A stretch of DNA of 64,000 nucleotides from Pseudogymnoascus destructans (Eukaryota > Ascomycota > Leotiomycetes > Thelebolales > Thelebolaceae). The position numbers and the translations under genes were made by a program. Below the pieces are notes generated by a model. It was not told the origin of the DNA and did not search any database. It saw only the letters and a program-made list of their open reading frames with translations. The stretch covers positions 248,001-312,000 of the forward strand of contig NW_020167533.1 of the NCBI RefSeq assembly GCF_001641265.1, read 5' to 3'. Each line of letters starts with the position of its first letter. Positions within the stretch are counted from its first letter, which is position 1. This document shows, in pieces, positions 11,500 through 23,523 of this stretch.

Positions 11500-14400
11500 T
11501 CAAACATTGATGGCGTTGGGGGGTGTTGTAGTAGAGCGATGAGCCCAGTTATTTCCGAGCCCGCCCCTTCCACGTCCCCTGTGCGGGGTTGATGTCCCTT
11601 GGGTTGTGGTCGGAGACCCTTGTTCTGTAGAAGACGCTGGGAAGGTACTTGAGTTGTCGCGCGACCTTCCGCCACGGTTATGAGGAGAGGGCCCGTGTCG
11701 CTGGGAATTCCCGCGACCTTGGCCGGACCGTCTCGGATTACTCTTCTGGCGAGGTTCCGATTTATGTGCGATAGTGACACGCTTATTTGCTTCCATTCCA
11801 GGCAGTAGGATCAAGACGATTTCGCCCTCATTATTGAGTTGAGGCGAAAAGTTCAGGCTATTGGCGCTGGTGACGTCTGAAACGACAAACTTGCGGGGAA
11901 GCGGCTTTACTTGGGGCGCTGCGAGGAAAAAGGCAGCATCCGGAGCTTTGTTGGGTACTTTCACAGTAGGCACATAGCCCATTTCCTGCTCCTCAAAGCA
12001 TTCTTCGGCCATTGGCTTAGTCTCGTACATATTCTCTTCGTCCAAAGCGGCAGGGGTCCCCGGAAGAGACACTGTAGCAGCAGGAATTTGACTGATTGAT
12101 TGGTCCAGCGCATGTTTACTCGAAGAATCGACGGCCAAAGCGTGAGATTTAGGGGGCGAGGTTCGGCGCCCCATAAGCGAATTGATCTTATCTTGCCAAC
12201 CTCCAGCGGTAGGAGATTGAGATTTTTGGTTCGTTGTTTGGGTATTTGTGGCTTGAGACCTCGAAAGCAATGGTGAGGTTGAGATGGATCCAGTTGGGCC
12301 TGCCGCGGCCGCGGCTGCGGCAAATGATGCTGGCTTCGGGGGTGCAATTGGTGCCAAGATGGGTGCTGGAGGTAGCTTAACTACTGGCGGTGGGCGTGGC
12401 AGAGACACGTGAGGGCGAGCAACGTCTCCATCGTATACCGGATGCCCTGCCATTGTTGGCGGTGGGGGTGATGGAGAGCCTGGGCGCGCATATTGTCGCT
12501 CTTCAGCCATTGCATCTCTAGGCAACTCACGAACTTGAGGAAAGAATCGCGAGCCACGAGACGGGGGGAGAGCACCAGAGGTAGAGGTAGAGGGTGTCTC
12601 ATTTGCATGACCGTGAGGCCAGAGACCCCCCTGTTCCATAGGTTGGTATTGAGCTGTTTCGTCGTGCCTCGGCCTCACAGAGTAATCCGACCATGTGGGT
12701 GCGCCGCTGGGCGAAGCACCAGGAACGATTGGGTGTGAAGGGATATTTGCCTCTTGACGTTGTCCGTCGCTTGATAAAGTCACCTGCCGCCAAGTATCTT
12801 TAATTGGCGCCACTAACTCGTCGGATCGAGACGCTTGTGCGATCTCTTGTTCTGCAAGAATACGGGCATCATCCTCCGCGAGTCTCGAGTGGATGTTGCC
12901 ACTGGTCCAACCGGAGGCCATTGCCGGTCGATGTTCTTGATGTCTAGAAGGCGGCGCAATAGGGGCTGGTCGTTGAGCGTAATTATCACGGCCACGACCT
13001 TGAAATTGGCCATTTGTTCTATTGGAAGTCGGCGGGCCAATCGGCCCTGGGCCAACTGGTGTAATTTGAGAAGACTGGACAGATAATTCGGGATTAAAGG
13101 TCCCGTTGCCCAACGTGCGATCATTGGTCGGTGGTCCCCAGACGTTTCGTCCCTGAGCGGGATGTGAGGCTGGGTTAGACCAAGGAGGGAAACCTCGATC
13201 AGGAGCCGCATTCTGACTACTATGCCAAGATTGGGATTGGGTCGGCAGAGCCTGCGCGTCGAGGCTACCACGGGATGAGACGTCGGGGATGATGCCGTTG
13301 ATATGGACTTCACCGCCCGCCTTCTCTTTGCTCAGTGGCTCAACGATAGGTGCGGCGGCCGCTTTGACCGTCTCTGGCGGGTGTACTTTCATCATACCGT
13401 ATTGCTTAACTTCGCCTATAGATTCGCTAATAGGTAATTTCGGTGGCACCGTCGACTTTGTGGCGGGTTCTCGAGCTTGGATCTGGATAGGAGTGGACTT
13501 TTCTTCCTTAGGAGTATCCTTCTTTGGCTTCTTAGATTCTGGTGGCGGGCCCATTGCCTCCAACTTCAGTCGAATTCGCTCTTTCCGCTCAGCCTCTTCC
13601 CGAGCTTCTTCATCAAGTCTCCTTTTTCTCGCAAGCTCTCGGCTCTCTCGCATGATCTTCTTCTGTAGTTCCACTTCGTCTTCCAACGGAATTCCTGGAG
13701 TCGATGATACTGCGGGTTGCGCAAGAGATGATGCAGGTGAGGCATGGCTTACAACAGGGGAGGCGCGTGATTGCCACTGCTGCTGTTGGTTTGGCCGTTG
13801 GCCAGGGTGCCCAGACGGTGAGTGCAGGGGCTCATCGCTGACTGCAACCAATGAACCACGCCGCGCCCCAAATGTATCCTGTGGAGGGTAGCTTTCCTGG
13901 CCCCTACTAAGTCGCCTAGCATAATTTCCACTTCCACCGCTAACATTAGATGACGCCCTACGACGGCCATACGATGGGTCTTGCAGATTTGCTCTGTGTG
14001 TTTGAAATGCGGCGGAAGGCTCGGCTGGGCCTTGAGTCTCTTGGTGTCTTTGCAGAAGAGCCAGTTGGCGTGGGTGGGTTTCATTTCGGCTTCCTCTACG
14101 TCCATCATTGACGGGCTCGTATCTCCCAGACTGTGAGTTGTACAACTCCTTGCTGACGCCAGCGTTGCCATCTCTCCATGATCGGCTGAAGTCATCGGCA
14201 GCGATTTCTTTTGCCGGCGATGGCATACCGTCGAACCCATGAGGATCTCTGGTACCGAACCGCGGGGCTTGTTGCGGTTGAGAAGGAATATCTGTAACCA
14301 TCGGCGCGACTTTATCCATGGGGGGTAGAGGTGCCCAAGGCGACTTGGCGGGTACAGGGAGAGCTGGAGGTTTCGCGACAAGTGTTGGCTTCTCAGATGC

Positions 14401-15396
14401 TCCCTTAAGAACCAAGCCTCTTCCAGTCCCACCAGCCATCGAGCCAAGTTTCATTGTCGATGCCACGGGTAGGGAAGGTGATGCTGTCTTTTCGGCCTCA
14501 TTAACGGCTATGGGGGGTGCTGGTTTAGGCAATTCTGGAACAAGATCTTCTACCTGCTGCGGCATAGAAATTTTTGTCCCGTCCGACCATTCTATTGACT
14601 GTGGTGCCCAGTCGTCATCATCATCGTCAATATCCGCCCAATTTGCTTGCCTTCCAGGATCGTCCGATTGCAACCGGGTCGCGAGATGGATGCCATATTT
14701 TTGAGCCAGCTCTTCATCAGTAACCCTTTTCGGTTCTGGTGTCGGTGCAGCTGTGCACGTTAGCTTCGTAGTCATTAAGGGGGAAGAGGAGCACGTACGC
14801 CTATTCTTATTCCACACAGCACTTGCGTCCGGCGCCGCTCCAGATTTACTGCCCGCGCCTGCTGCGGCTGTTCTCGAGGCCGATATCAAGTTATTGCCGG
14901 ACTTTGCAACTAGACGAGGTTTCGACACCAGAGTTGCTGATGCGGTTGCAGAGCTCGTGGTAGAGCTGGTAGTTCCTTTATCTCCAGCCTTCGATGGTGT
15001 TGGACCCGTAGCACCCTTCGCCGCCAGAAAAGTTTTATTGACTGATACAGCTTTGAATGATATCGGCTTCTTGACAGTCGAGGAAGTTCGTACATGGCCT
15101 TCGACCGTGCCTTTTGACTTTACCGCCTCGCTGTCCGATCCACCGTTGGCGCTGACATCTGCTGACGTAACGGCGACATCCGCTGCATCGAGGGGTGGTG
15201 TTGCAGTGCGCTCAACCTCGATACCATCCTTTACTGTGGGCGGGTTGGCGGAGACATCTTCGGTAGCTGCACTTGCCTGGGACTTGTCCTGTTAGTGAAG
15301 CCTTCAATGTAAAGTTGGCGCGTGACATACTTGTTCGGATTCAGCTATGGGAGGAGCAACCACGGTATTCTTCGGTGAGGCTTCTGTTGCCATCAT
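11500..15396 (-). CDS. Large RGG-rich low-complexity protein, function unknown
   Basis: Exons 15396-15331, 15288-14799 and 14750-11500 give 1,268 aa; a second ATG directly follows the first. I do not recognise a named family. Visible features: a conserved-looking block TVKKPISFKAVSVNKTFLA (near residue 95) and a Trp/acidic segment QANWADIDDDDDDWAPQSIEW followed by SDGTKI (near residues 240-265). Next come long Pro/Ser/Gln-rich disordered stretches, one strongly charged coiled coil (KKIMRESRELARKRRLDEEA and onward, near residue 560), an alanine run, and a C-terminal Arg/Gly-rich tail with RGR and RGG repeats. This composition suggests RNA binding or RNP-granule association, which is inference only. 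The 3,251-nt last exon is uninterrupted. Confidence 0.75.
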
Positions 15397-16315
15397 ACGT
15401 CTTCAAGGCGTCTGAGAGATGTGGCGGAGCTTCGCATGCGAAGTTCTCTGCTTTCTGGGAGTGGAGTCGAGCGCAGCGATGGGAGCAAATGTAATCGTGC
15501 CAGCGTAAGGTAGAGAGGACGTGTGTCGCCTTGGGAACTCGGGATCGAGGTAGACTAACGCGCAGCAGGAGAGAGTCTACGCCAGTCTTCGAGATAGCGC
15601 CCTTTGTATGGAATAAAAGGAACAGCTTGCGTGTTTAATGGCAGGGAGATGTTGAGAATCTCATTCAAGGTGCCAAATAATAATGGTCAACGTTGGAATG
15701 TTTGATCTGGTGTCAAGAAAGCGAGTGAAAGAGGCTAGCGCGTAATTGATGGGGACGGGCGGCCGCCACCAGGGAATTGGCCGTCTGGAACCAAAATTGC
15801 TAAAATAAATACAGCCATTAACTTACAGCATTTATATTTTAATTATTTAACAAGCAACAGCAATTTATGACTACGCGGCTGGAGTCAGCGTCTTGAAAAA
15901 TAAACAAATTATGAGTTTAGTACAGTAGCATACAAACGCCAGTGTATGTCTCAGGTCACGTGCAGCATATTTTTGCCCGTTAGAAAGACGCTCCCGGTTG
16001 TTCCATTATCCCGAGAAGGAAGCCCTTATGGCCAATATCAAGCGCCTGATGGAGACAAAATACACAGCAAAATACATAGACCACTTCAAAATAGGTTCTA
16101 TCGGAATAGAGAGTTATTTTGCCAGTACAATATCACCCATCACTCCCGTAATGCAAGCAGAAAGCGGTTCGCGAACATTTCGAGTCTATATTTGTAGCAT
16201 TCACCGACGTCGTTCACAGATCCACTCCCGGGCTAAAACTGATTCTCTTATATTTACAACAACTCCTAGACCCATAGCTCAGGGCGTTCTACCATATAGT
16301 AGGCTCGGTATGCAT
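15397..16315. other. Intergenic region with an E-box
   Basis: 919 bp upstream of the RGG-rich gene and downstream of atp17. It contains a CACGTG palindrome at 15,957-15,962 and an AT-rich stretch (15,790-15,860). A 137-codon open frame on + (15,998-16,411) overlaps the end of atp17 antisense and has no family features. Nothing else is seen. Confidence 0.4.
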
Positions 16316-16889
16316 CTAGTGGGCGTTGTTCTTGTGGTGGCCTGCAAGGAGTCAGTCAGTGGGTTGTCGAACTGCGGTTTCGGCATCTGCAACTCACGGA
16401 GATGGAAGTAGTAGTTCTGCGCATATCCAATGGCAATGACAGCGATGATGACGTGGACGATGGCTATGATATCCAGGTCAGCTTGTTTTTCATAGTCGGC
16501 GTTGTTGCAACGTACGTGCACCGCTTGGGTTCTTTCCAAAGTACTTTGCCTGGTAACGTCCCCAAATGCCCTTGGCCTTGACCTCTGGAGCTGCGCCACG
16601 GGGAAGCTTCTCGTAGAAGCTAACAACCCTCTGCATGCGGGCAGCGTCTTGTGCTGCACCCAGGCCCTGCGTCTAGTTAGCCTTTTGTGTTTCGTTGTTG
16701 CGGCTTCGGTCGGGTCAATGGTATCGCAATCGATTCCGTCCAATGCTGGGGTGTCCTTACAGAAGGTGACGCCACCTATCTCAATATATTAGCATCTGTA
16801 TCTTAACCATAGCGAGCAGTAATAGAGTTGTTGAGGCATACCTTTGGCGGGATGAGCGTGGAAAGCGCGCGTCGGGTAACGAAGCTCAT
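16316..16889 (-). CDS. atp17: ATP synthase subunit f (Atp17)
   Basis: Five exons (16889-16842, 16775-16761, 16666-16522, 16463-16398, 16341-16316) give 99 aa; yeast Atp17 is 101. The subunit sits in the Fo membrane part of mitochondrial F1Fo ATP synthase, near the dimer interface. The N-terminus (MSFVTRRALSTLIPPK) reads as a mitochondrial targeting and mature start like yeast. The middle has VVSFYEKLPRGAAP and WGRYQAKYFGKNPS, and one membrane segment (IVHVIIAVIAIGYAQNYYFH) ends in the family signature YYFHLRHH. Exon 2 is a 15-nt micro-exon coding VASPS. The exon joins are chosen because they restore this family sequence without gaps. It diverges from the complex I gene NDUFS4 over 283 bp. Confidence 0.9.
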
Positions 16890-17172
16890 TTTGAAGCTGG
16901 AAGCGATTGTCAGTCAAAAACTTCGTCGGGGGAAACAATTGAAGGCAGAGATTCAACACTGTATGGGAATACACACATCAATTGAGTCTCTGTGGTGATA
17001 AAAACAGGAGGATGTTCAGTGCAAAGGGCTCGGGACGACATGGAAGTCGACCTGCATGTTTCTATTAGCTCGGTTGATTACATAATCAGCCTCAAATCAA
17101 TCGACTTCCACCACCAACACCACCACGTATGATGCACCAAAGACGAATTGAAACACATCAAGTCCTTTCGCC
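16890..17172. promoter_or_regulatory. Divergent promoter atp17 / NDUFS4
   Basis: 283 bp separate the start codons of two nuclear genes for oxidative phosphorylation (ATP synthase subunit f on -, complex I NDUFS4 on +). No clear known binding site was picked out by eye. The arrangement suggests shared control. Confidence 0.5.
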
Positions 17173-17927
17173 ATGTCCCTCCTGCGGCCCTCCATCGTTG
17201 GGAGGTTATTGAAGGCGGCGGGCCCTGTTGCCCACCGACCTGCCACCACGTTCGCCAGATATAGCACCCAGACTGCAATTGGGACGCCTATTACGGAATC
17301 CGAATCGAAGCCGACCCAGTCCAGCAACGCGCCTGTGGAGAGAACGGATACGAAAATAAGGCACAATAACCCGGATTGGAATGTGGAGGTTGACCAGGCT
17401 ACATCGTAGGTGCAGCTTGCCCCGATGCCCATGGCCAGCGGACTAACTTGCTATAGGACTTATTCCCCCGTCCCGAAACGAGTTATGGATGGCAGTGAAG
17501 AAGGAGAGGTTTTACCAGCGGCAGTCCTCAGTGGTGCGCCAATTGAGCTACAAGCAAGAACCGTCCGGTATGGAATATCCACTGAATGCGCGGGGTATAC
17601 TGCTAACACTATACCAGCATCTATCGCCCAACCAAGACAGCTACACAGTCGGGAGATTGGCACCAACACCACTGGAGAATGGATTGGGATATCTTGCCAA
17701 AGGGCCACAGATGGGAGAACCCATTGATGGGATGGCAATCCTCGGGCGATTTTATGCAGGGGACCAATGTGACCTTCAAATCGAGGGAAGATGCTGTCGC
17801 TTTTGCGGAGAAACAGGGCTATGAATACTTTGTTCAAGAGCCAACGGAGAGGAAGAGGTTACCAAAGGCATATGCCAACAACTTTTTGTACACGGACAAA
17901 AAGCTAAAGCATATCCGAACAAAGTAG
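17173..17927 (+). CDS. ndufs4: NADH:ubiquinone oxidoreductase 18-21 kDa subunit (NDUFS4)
   Basis: Exons 17173-17405, 17457-17567 and 17618-17927 give 217 aa. NDUFS4 is an accessory subunit of the peripheral arm of complex I, close to the NADH-oxidising N module. The N-terminus (MSLLRPSIVGRLLKAAGPVA) is Arg-rich and amphipathic, fitting a mitochondrial presequence. The family core is clear: SGAPIELQARTVRIYRP, then GDWHQHHWRMDWDILPKGHR and WENPLMGWQSSGDFMQG, an FAEKQGYEYFVQEP motif, and a C-terminus ending KKLKHIRTK. Both introns are near 50 nt and split codons so that the family sequence is restored exactly. It is transcribed away from atp17. Confidence 0.93.
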
Positions 17928-18184
17928 ATATGTGATTTTTAGCATACCAGGCCAAGGTCGTAAATATATTCTCATAGTAACTTAGATCCGTTTGTTGCTA
18001 CTAAAAGCATGAGATATGGTGCAAACGAGCCTTCGGATTTAGACGCTCATATGTATGTGATTTGTCGCTGTCATACCTCCCGTGAAAATGGTCTTAGCTT
18101 GCATGAACATATAAATGATGGTGTTATATCTTTGGCGGCAATAATTTATACCGCAGCTATAGCAAGCCTTTCCAATAGTCCTAT

Positions 18185-19694
18185 CTACATGCCCTGAAGC
18201 TTTCTCACAACCCTCCCTAATCTATCAATTCCATCTTCCAAGGTCTCCAGCTTCTCCCAAGCAAAGCATACCCTTAACCACTGCCCCAGCTTCACGGCAC
18301 TTTCGTCTCCATGAACCTCGAACAGCTCTCCCTCAGACACAATCAGGTTCTCTTCCTCCTTCGCTGCAGCGGCTGTAGCTTTCGCCGTTACGCCATCCGG
18401 TAGATGGAGCCAAATAAAGTAACCGCCAAATACATCCTTCCCTTCCAAACTCGACCTACTTACCTTCACACCAAGTGGAACGAGAACACGTTCAATGGCA
18501 TTGATCATCGTGGTCCACCTGCGTTGGTATACGGGAATAAGCTTCTCGGCAATGTGCTTCTGCAGCGATCCATTCTCCAATATTTGCGTTATGAAGGTTG
18601 CAACAAGCTGCGAACCGCAGCCGCCTGAGCGGGATGACCCACACTGGGAGAGTCCATATGATAGCGCAGCTGTGCTATCAGCCCAGCCTGTGCGAACACC
18701 CGGGCCTACAATCTTAGAAAACGAGCCATTAGAGAGCGTGTTCCCAAAATGTTTTGGATCAGAGGCATGAGGTGGTAAAGCCCGGTCGATATCTGACAAG
18801 CGCGGCAAGAGGGACTTGAGGTCCGAAGTAGGCTGTGCTTGGTCATTGGTTGGCCATCCAAGAAAATCGTATACATCGTCAGTTATTATAAGAGCGTTGT
18901 AGGTCCGAGCTAGATCGACGAGTTCTTTACGCCGGCGGAGAGACATGGTCTTTCCAGAAGGGTTTGAGTATGTTGGAACACAATATATGATGTGGGAATA
19001 GATTTTGCTCCATGGCCGGCAGGGTTTCAATGGCTGAGATATATTAGCTCGAACTATATCGACACAAACGGATATAGCTAAGCTAGTAACAAGAATGATA
19101 CAAGGAGATAAATTATCCGCCATGGAGGGCAGTTGAGATAGAACGACAGTATGCGTCATGTGGTTGTGATCTAGAAGGCCCGCAAGAAAGAAATCCAGCC
19201 GGCAACGATTACTAAAGAATATAAAGACTTACAGGGCCTCCCGGCTCTTCGTTTTCTAGGCTCTTAAGCTCTCTTTCCAGTGCATCCACGTTGATCCCCT
19301 CGTCATCCTCTCTGACGGCCCTCAGTTTCCCAGTGAACCCTGCGTCTTCGAAAATCCTACAAGCCAGATAGTAGCATGGTGCTACCATCCATACTCTCTT
19401 TGTAATATTTGGGTCAGAGAAGACTTGCAGCGCGGCTGCCAAATTCTGGCTTGCACCGCCAGAAATGCATATCCGTGCGGGGTCGTCCGGCACGGAGTAG
19501 AAAGATGCGAGCCAAGAAGAAACAGCAAGCCGAAGTGGCTCATAACCCTCATCGGGCCCATACTGGAGGGCCGGTATCGAGATTGATGGCTGGGTAAGGG
19601 CGTGCTGGGCCGCAGACAGTAGGGCGGGGGTTGGGTGGAGTGAGGGGGAAGGCCAGCCTCTGAGGAGGTTGATTTGGATTTTTGGAGGAGGCAT
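18185..19694 (-). CDS. PLP-dependent aminotransferase, class I/II
   Basis: Exons 19694-19233 and 19033-18185 give 436 aa; the 199-nt intron is long for this region. The fold-type I signature is present: the internal aldimine lysine lies in NGSFSKIVGPGVRTGW, preceded by the nucleotide-phosphate segment and the conserved YCVPTYSNPSG and DDVYDFLGWP motifs (the Asp and Tyr that hold the pyridoxal ring). The N-terminal INLLRGWPSP is like that of the yeast YER152C / 2-aminoadipate-type aminotransferases, but the amino-acid substrate cannot be read from sequence. No targeting signal is evident, so a cytosolic location is likely. An upstream ATG in frame (19,763) adds a hydrophobic stretch and is judged to be leader. 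Confidence 0.8.
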
Positions 19695-20149
19695 AACAAA
19701 AATAGGGCAACGGGAATGGGTTTGAATATAAACAAATGAATATAAATAAATTCGAATAAGCAACTGAGGTTTGTTGAACGTTCCGCTGTATCTCGGAGCG
19801 CAACATTTGGAGCTAACCCTGGCGAATTAATAACTAAATAATTTAATAGTCTCGCCAAATCAGAACTATCACGTCACTAATTATTCCACCAAAGCTAAAT
19901 CACAAATTCCTCAATGGGAGCGGAATAATATGTAAAATGTAACCTGATCATTGAAGCCTGAGCCTAGTCCCAACTGTCAATGGAATCATCAAGACATGAG
20001 TATAAAGATAATACCGAACACAAAGTTCACCCTCTACACAAATTGAAAGATCGTCCCATTCATCCAAGCACCCATGAATTACTCATAACGCCCTCTCAAA
20101 TCCCATGTATCATATTCGTTGGCATAGCCCCGGAAATACAGCCACTGGA
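19695..20149. other. Intergenic region upstream of the aminotransferase gene
   Basis: 455 bp, AT-rich, between the aminotransferase start and the mcm6 stop (both on -). Nothing conserved is recognised. Confidence 0.4.
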
Positions 20150-23101
20150 TTACCTTTTTGACTGTTTAAGCTCTATTTCATCAGATGCATAGTTAGGATG
20201 CATAACGTAAGCAACCTGGTCAGCAGGTGCAGAGTCTTCCTCTCCATCCTCAGGAAGAAGGCCGTCCCCACGGACCGCCATGAGAGTATTTTCCTGTGGA
20301 GAATAAAGTCAGCAAATTTCCGTTGATTATGAATAGTAATAAAGGATACCCTGATCAGTTTCTTGAGAACCTTCCTCGCTATATTCGTCTCATAATGAAA
20401 GTCTTCCTCATTGTTCATTTCGTCCTCAATCTCGTCGAGATACCACCTAATAAGGACTTCGCCTTCAACACCATTCCCGGTGGCCAACTCTTCCTCTTCG
20501 ATACGCCGAGCAATCATCTTCAGAATCTTCAAGTACTTATCGTGTGTAATCTTGGTTTTTGGGCGCTGTCCGTCTGCTCCTGCCTCGCGCCCATCGGCGT
20601 CTTCCATGGCTGCATCGCCTTCGACATCGGTAGGACCACCCAAGGTTCCTGCTAGATCTTCTTCTTCATCGTCGACATCCACGTCGTCCTTTTCGACACT
20701 GATGATACTCTGTCTCAGGAGATCGAAAGCTTCCGTCACAAACGCAGCAGTAACCTCACCAACACAATTCGCCTTAGCGATGGCCTCTGACAGACGAATC
20801 AATGACTCCAGCTGCCTGACTGTAATTCTGTAACTGTTTCTACCAATACCCCCTTGGGCGTCATCGCTTCTCAGTTCCTTATATTTTTGAACCAATAGCT
20901 CCCTGGCCTCATCGTTGAACTCGGGCTTGAACGTTCTCGCAAATCGGATGTATCGCTGAAGTTGTTCCGTTGTGAATTCTGGCTCTACAGCCTCATCGCG
21001 GAATTGATGGATTTTAACGATGTGTTCAGCCAAGTGACGATCAGTAGCCTCATTGCATTCGTCGAGGATAACAAAGAACAGGTCGAAGCGAGACATGATA
21101 GGTGCGGACATGTTGATATTTGCTCGAAGAGTTGTCTTCCGATTGTACCTTCCACCAACTGGATTGGCAGCGGCAAGAATAGATGTTCTCGCGTTCAGGG
21201 TCGCCTGGATACCTGCCTTGGCAATCGAGATGGTTTGCTGTTCCATGGCCTCATGGATGGCGACTTGGTCGCTTATGTCCATCTTATCAAACTCATCAAT
21301 GGCACAAATACCATTATCTGCAAGCATAAGAGCTCCTGCTTCAATTGTGAATTCTCCAGTTTCCTCGTCCTTCACAACGGCGGCTGTAAGACCGGCAGCC
21401 GAGGAGGCCTTGCCCGATGTATATACAGCTCTTGGGAGGAATGAGCAGATATACTTAAGGAATTGAGACTTAGATGTCGAAGGATCTCCAACGATACAGA
21501 TGTTGATATCGCCTCTGAGTTGCATGCCCTCGGGAGTGGATTTGCTCACACCAGACAAAAGCTGCAATAGCAGTCCCTTTTTGACTATGGTATGACCGTA
21601 AACCATGGGGGCAATGGAGTCCACTAAACGCGAATAAATATGGCCACTGTGAACCATTTCGCGAAGTTCGGCAATTTCTGCGTCTGTCATGGACGCAAGG
21701 ACAGCCTCTTGGGCAAGGTCGCCAGACTCATTTGGGTCGATGGGTGCCGTCTGATTAAGTGATGCCAGAATGTTACTAGCTTGGCCATATAATTGCTGGC
21801 TTGTAACCGAGCCAGGCGTCGAGGTGTCAGGAGTTACCATACAGGCCAAGAAGGCTAGCCTATATGTAAGATCCCGAACACCGAGAGCTTTAAGACCAGT
21901 AACACCAGTCCCTCCAGCATCTCCGCTTCTGGGCGCGTTTTTGTCGTCCCGTACAGCTGTTGGCCGAACACCCGGGAGCCCGAGTTGGCTGACATCTGGA
22001 ACAACTATTAATGCGCCCGTGAAGATGCATTTCTCTCCTGCCTTCGCCCGATCAACAATTTCTCCGCGGAGGATGACATCCAACGTCCTGGGCATACTGC
22101 CTGTTGGAATTTCTGAGCTATTCTCTTGAACCCTCACTTTCTGCCAATCCACGAATGTACTTTGCCTGATGTCTAGGCGCCACCCCTGGCGATTACCGCA
22201 GTTTTGATTCGGGCATTGTGTCGGCTCAGTGTACCGGAATGTCTGCTCAATATTTGGCACCACCATCCGGCAGGCTTCACAAGTAAATGTAGCTAGGGAA
22301 AGCTCCGGGCGAACCTCTGACGTTCTGGTAATAGTGCCAGATATCGATAGAAGCTGGCCGATATGGGCTGTTCGTAAACTTCTAACCCTGTCAACATGAC
22401 TCAAATTGTAAAATGCGATTGCAAAGAGTTTGTCTGTCTGTTGGTTGCTAGTTTTGTCTCCTTGAAAGTCGGACAGACTTTCGGAAGCGACATTGCCCGC
22501 TGCGGAAGAAGCCTGATTGCTGGAGACGGTTGGCTGGCGATGCTCCTTGAAATATCTTGACTCGTATTTCGCGATCAAGTTGTGTAAGCCTTTGGTTAAG
22601 AATGGAAGAAATCTGTAGTAGTCGTTGACTATGGCATCTGCAAGATTTCCAGAAAACTGCTTCATATGGTTATAGTCAATGTACAGCGTCGAGAGTTGAT
22701 ATATCCTCAGGCCGTGTATCTGTGCGATATAGTAGTAATTGCCCACGGTCGCATTGCTAGACACTGGTGCAGCTGAGGGTGACGGTTCTTCCTCAAATCT
22801 ACGCAGCACTTAGTAACTATGGTGTGACGAGTACTAGATATCCTACTCACTTTTCAAGAAATGTTTCGAAATTGCTCTGCACTGATAGACCGACTTTGTC
22901 CTCAACCCGAGGTATTGGGCGATCATGGATGTTCCTAGGTCGTGCTATTCCCGTAGGAACTTGGTCATCCGCAAACCCTTCATCGTCACTCTGAGGTGCA
23001 AGGCTTTCAGACGGTGGTCCCCGTGGTCGCACCGAGGAGCTTCGAATAGAGCCAGACATTGGAGGGGCAATCCTCCCGGAATTGAGATCAAAATCCGACA
23101 T
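20150..23101 (-). CDS. mcm6: MCM6 subunit of the replicative helicase
   Basis: Exons 23101-22851, 22798-20350 and 20293-20150 give 947 aa (fission yeast Mis5 is 942). MCM2-7 is the hexameric motor of the CMG helicase. Visible in order: an N-terminal acidic/Ser-rich tail, the MCM zinc ribbon C-x2-C-x18-C-x4-C (about 257-285), Walker A GDPSTSKSQ (about 519-527), Walker B with IDEFDKMD (about 584), and the arginine finger block SAPIMSRFDLFF (about 650). The MCM6-specific sequence DECNEATDRHLAEHIVKIH separates it from the other five MCMs. The C-terminal winged-helix part follows an acidic linker (about 790-830). The last 48 codons lie in a separate exon ending YASDEIELKQSKR. It is divergent from pol32. 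Confidence 0.95.
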
Positions 23102-23523
23102 AGGGGCGGCGGGTTGTCGCTCAGTATCGCTCAGTATCAGTAATAGTATGAGAGTATCCGTCGTTTATGGCCGGTCTGTAAAGAAAATGAAGGTTTTCGT
23201 GGGTTGGGCAGAGAGGAGGTCGGATGTAAAATGAATGGTTTGGCACGACGCGTCAGGAGGTTGTTGGCTCAGGGACGCGACAAAGTGCTTGCATACACGC
23301 TAGACGCGTTTTCACTTGGATCCAAGCCCAACTCCCCCGCACTCGCCATTATCACGTGATTATAATATAACTACCACGTGACCACGCGACTGATCTCCAG
23401 ACACTCGCTGATTACAACCGCGTCCTCCATGAACAAGACGATCGAAGTTGGCGGCTGAGAATTTTCCAATTAATAGCAAGACATAGACACTTCGATCTGC
23501 CTTAACACTGGCAGGACGTAAAC
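23102..23523. promoter_or_regulatory. Divergent mcm6 / pol32 promoter with MluI cell-cycle boxes
   Basis: 422 bp between two replication genes. Two exact ACGCGT boxes (23,248-23,253 and 23,304-23,309), a near match ACGCGA (23,394-23,399) and two CACGTG palindromes (23,353-23,358 and 23,385-23,390) are seen. ACGCGT is the MCB element bound by MBF for G1/S transcription in yeasts, so joint cell-cycle control of both genes is a fair inference. Confidence 0.75.

Noticed and set aside
13289..13891. 200-codon Ser-rich frame antisense to the RGG-rich gene
   Set aside because: Shadow of a coiled-coil coding segment; no independent support.
15998..16411. 137-codon + frame
   Set aside because: Overlaps atp17 exons antisense and shows no conserved features.
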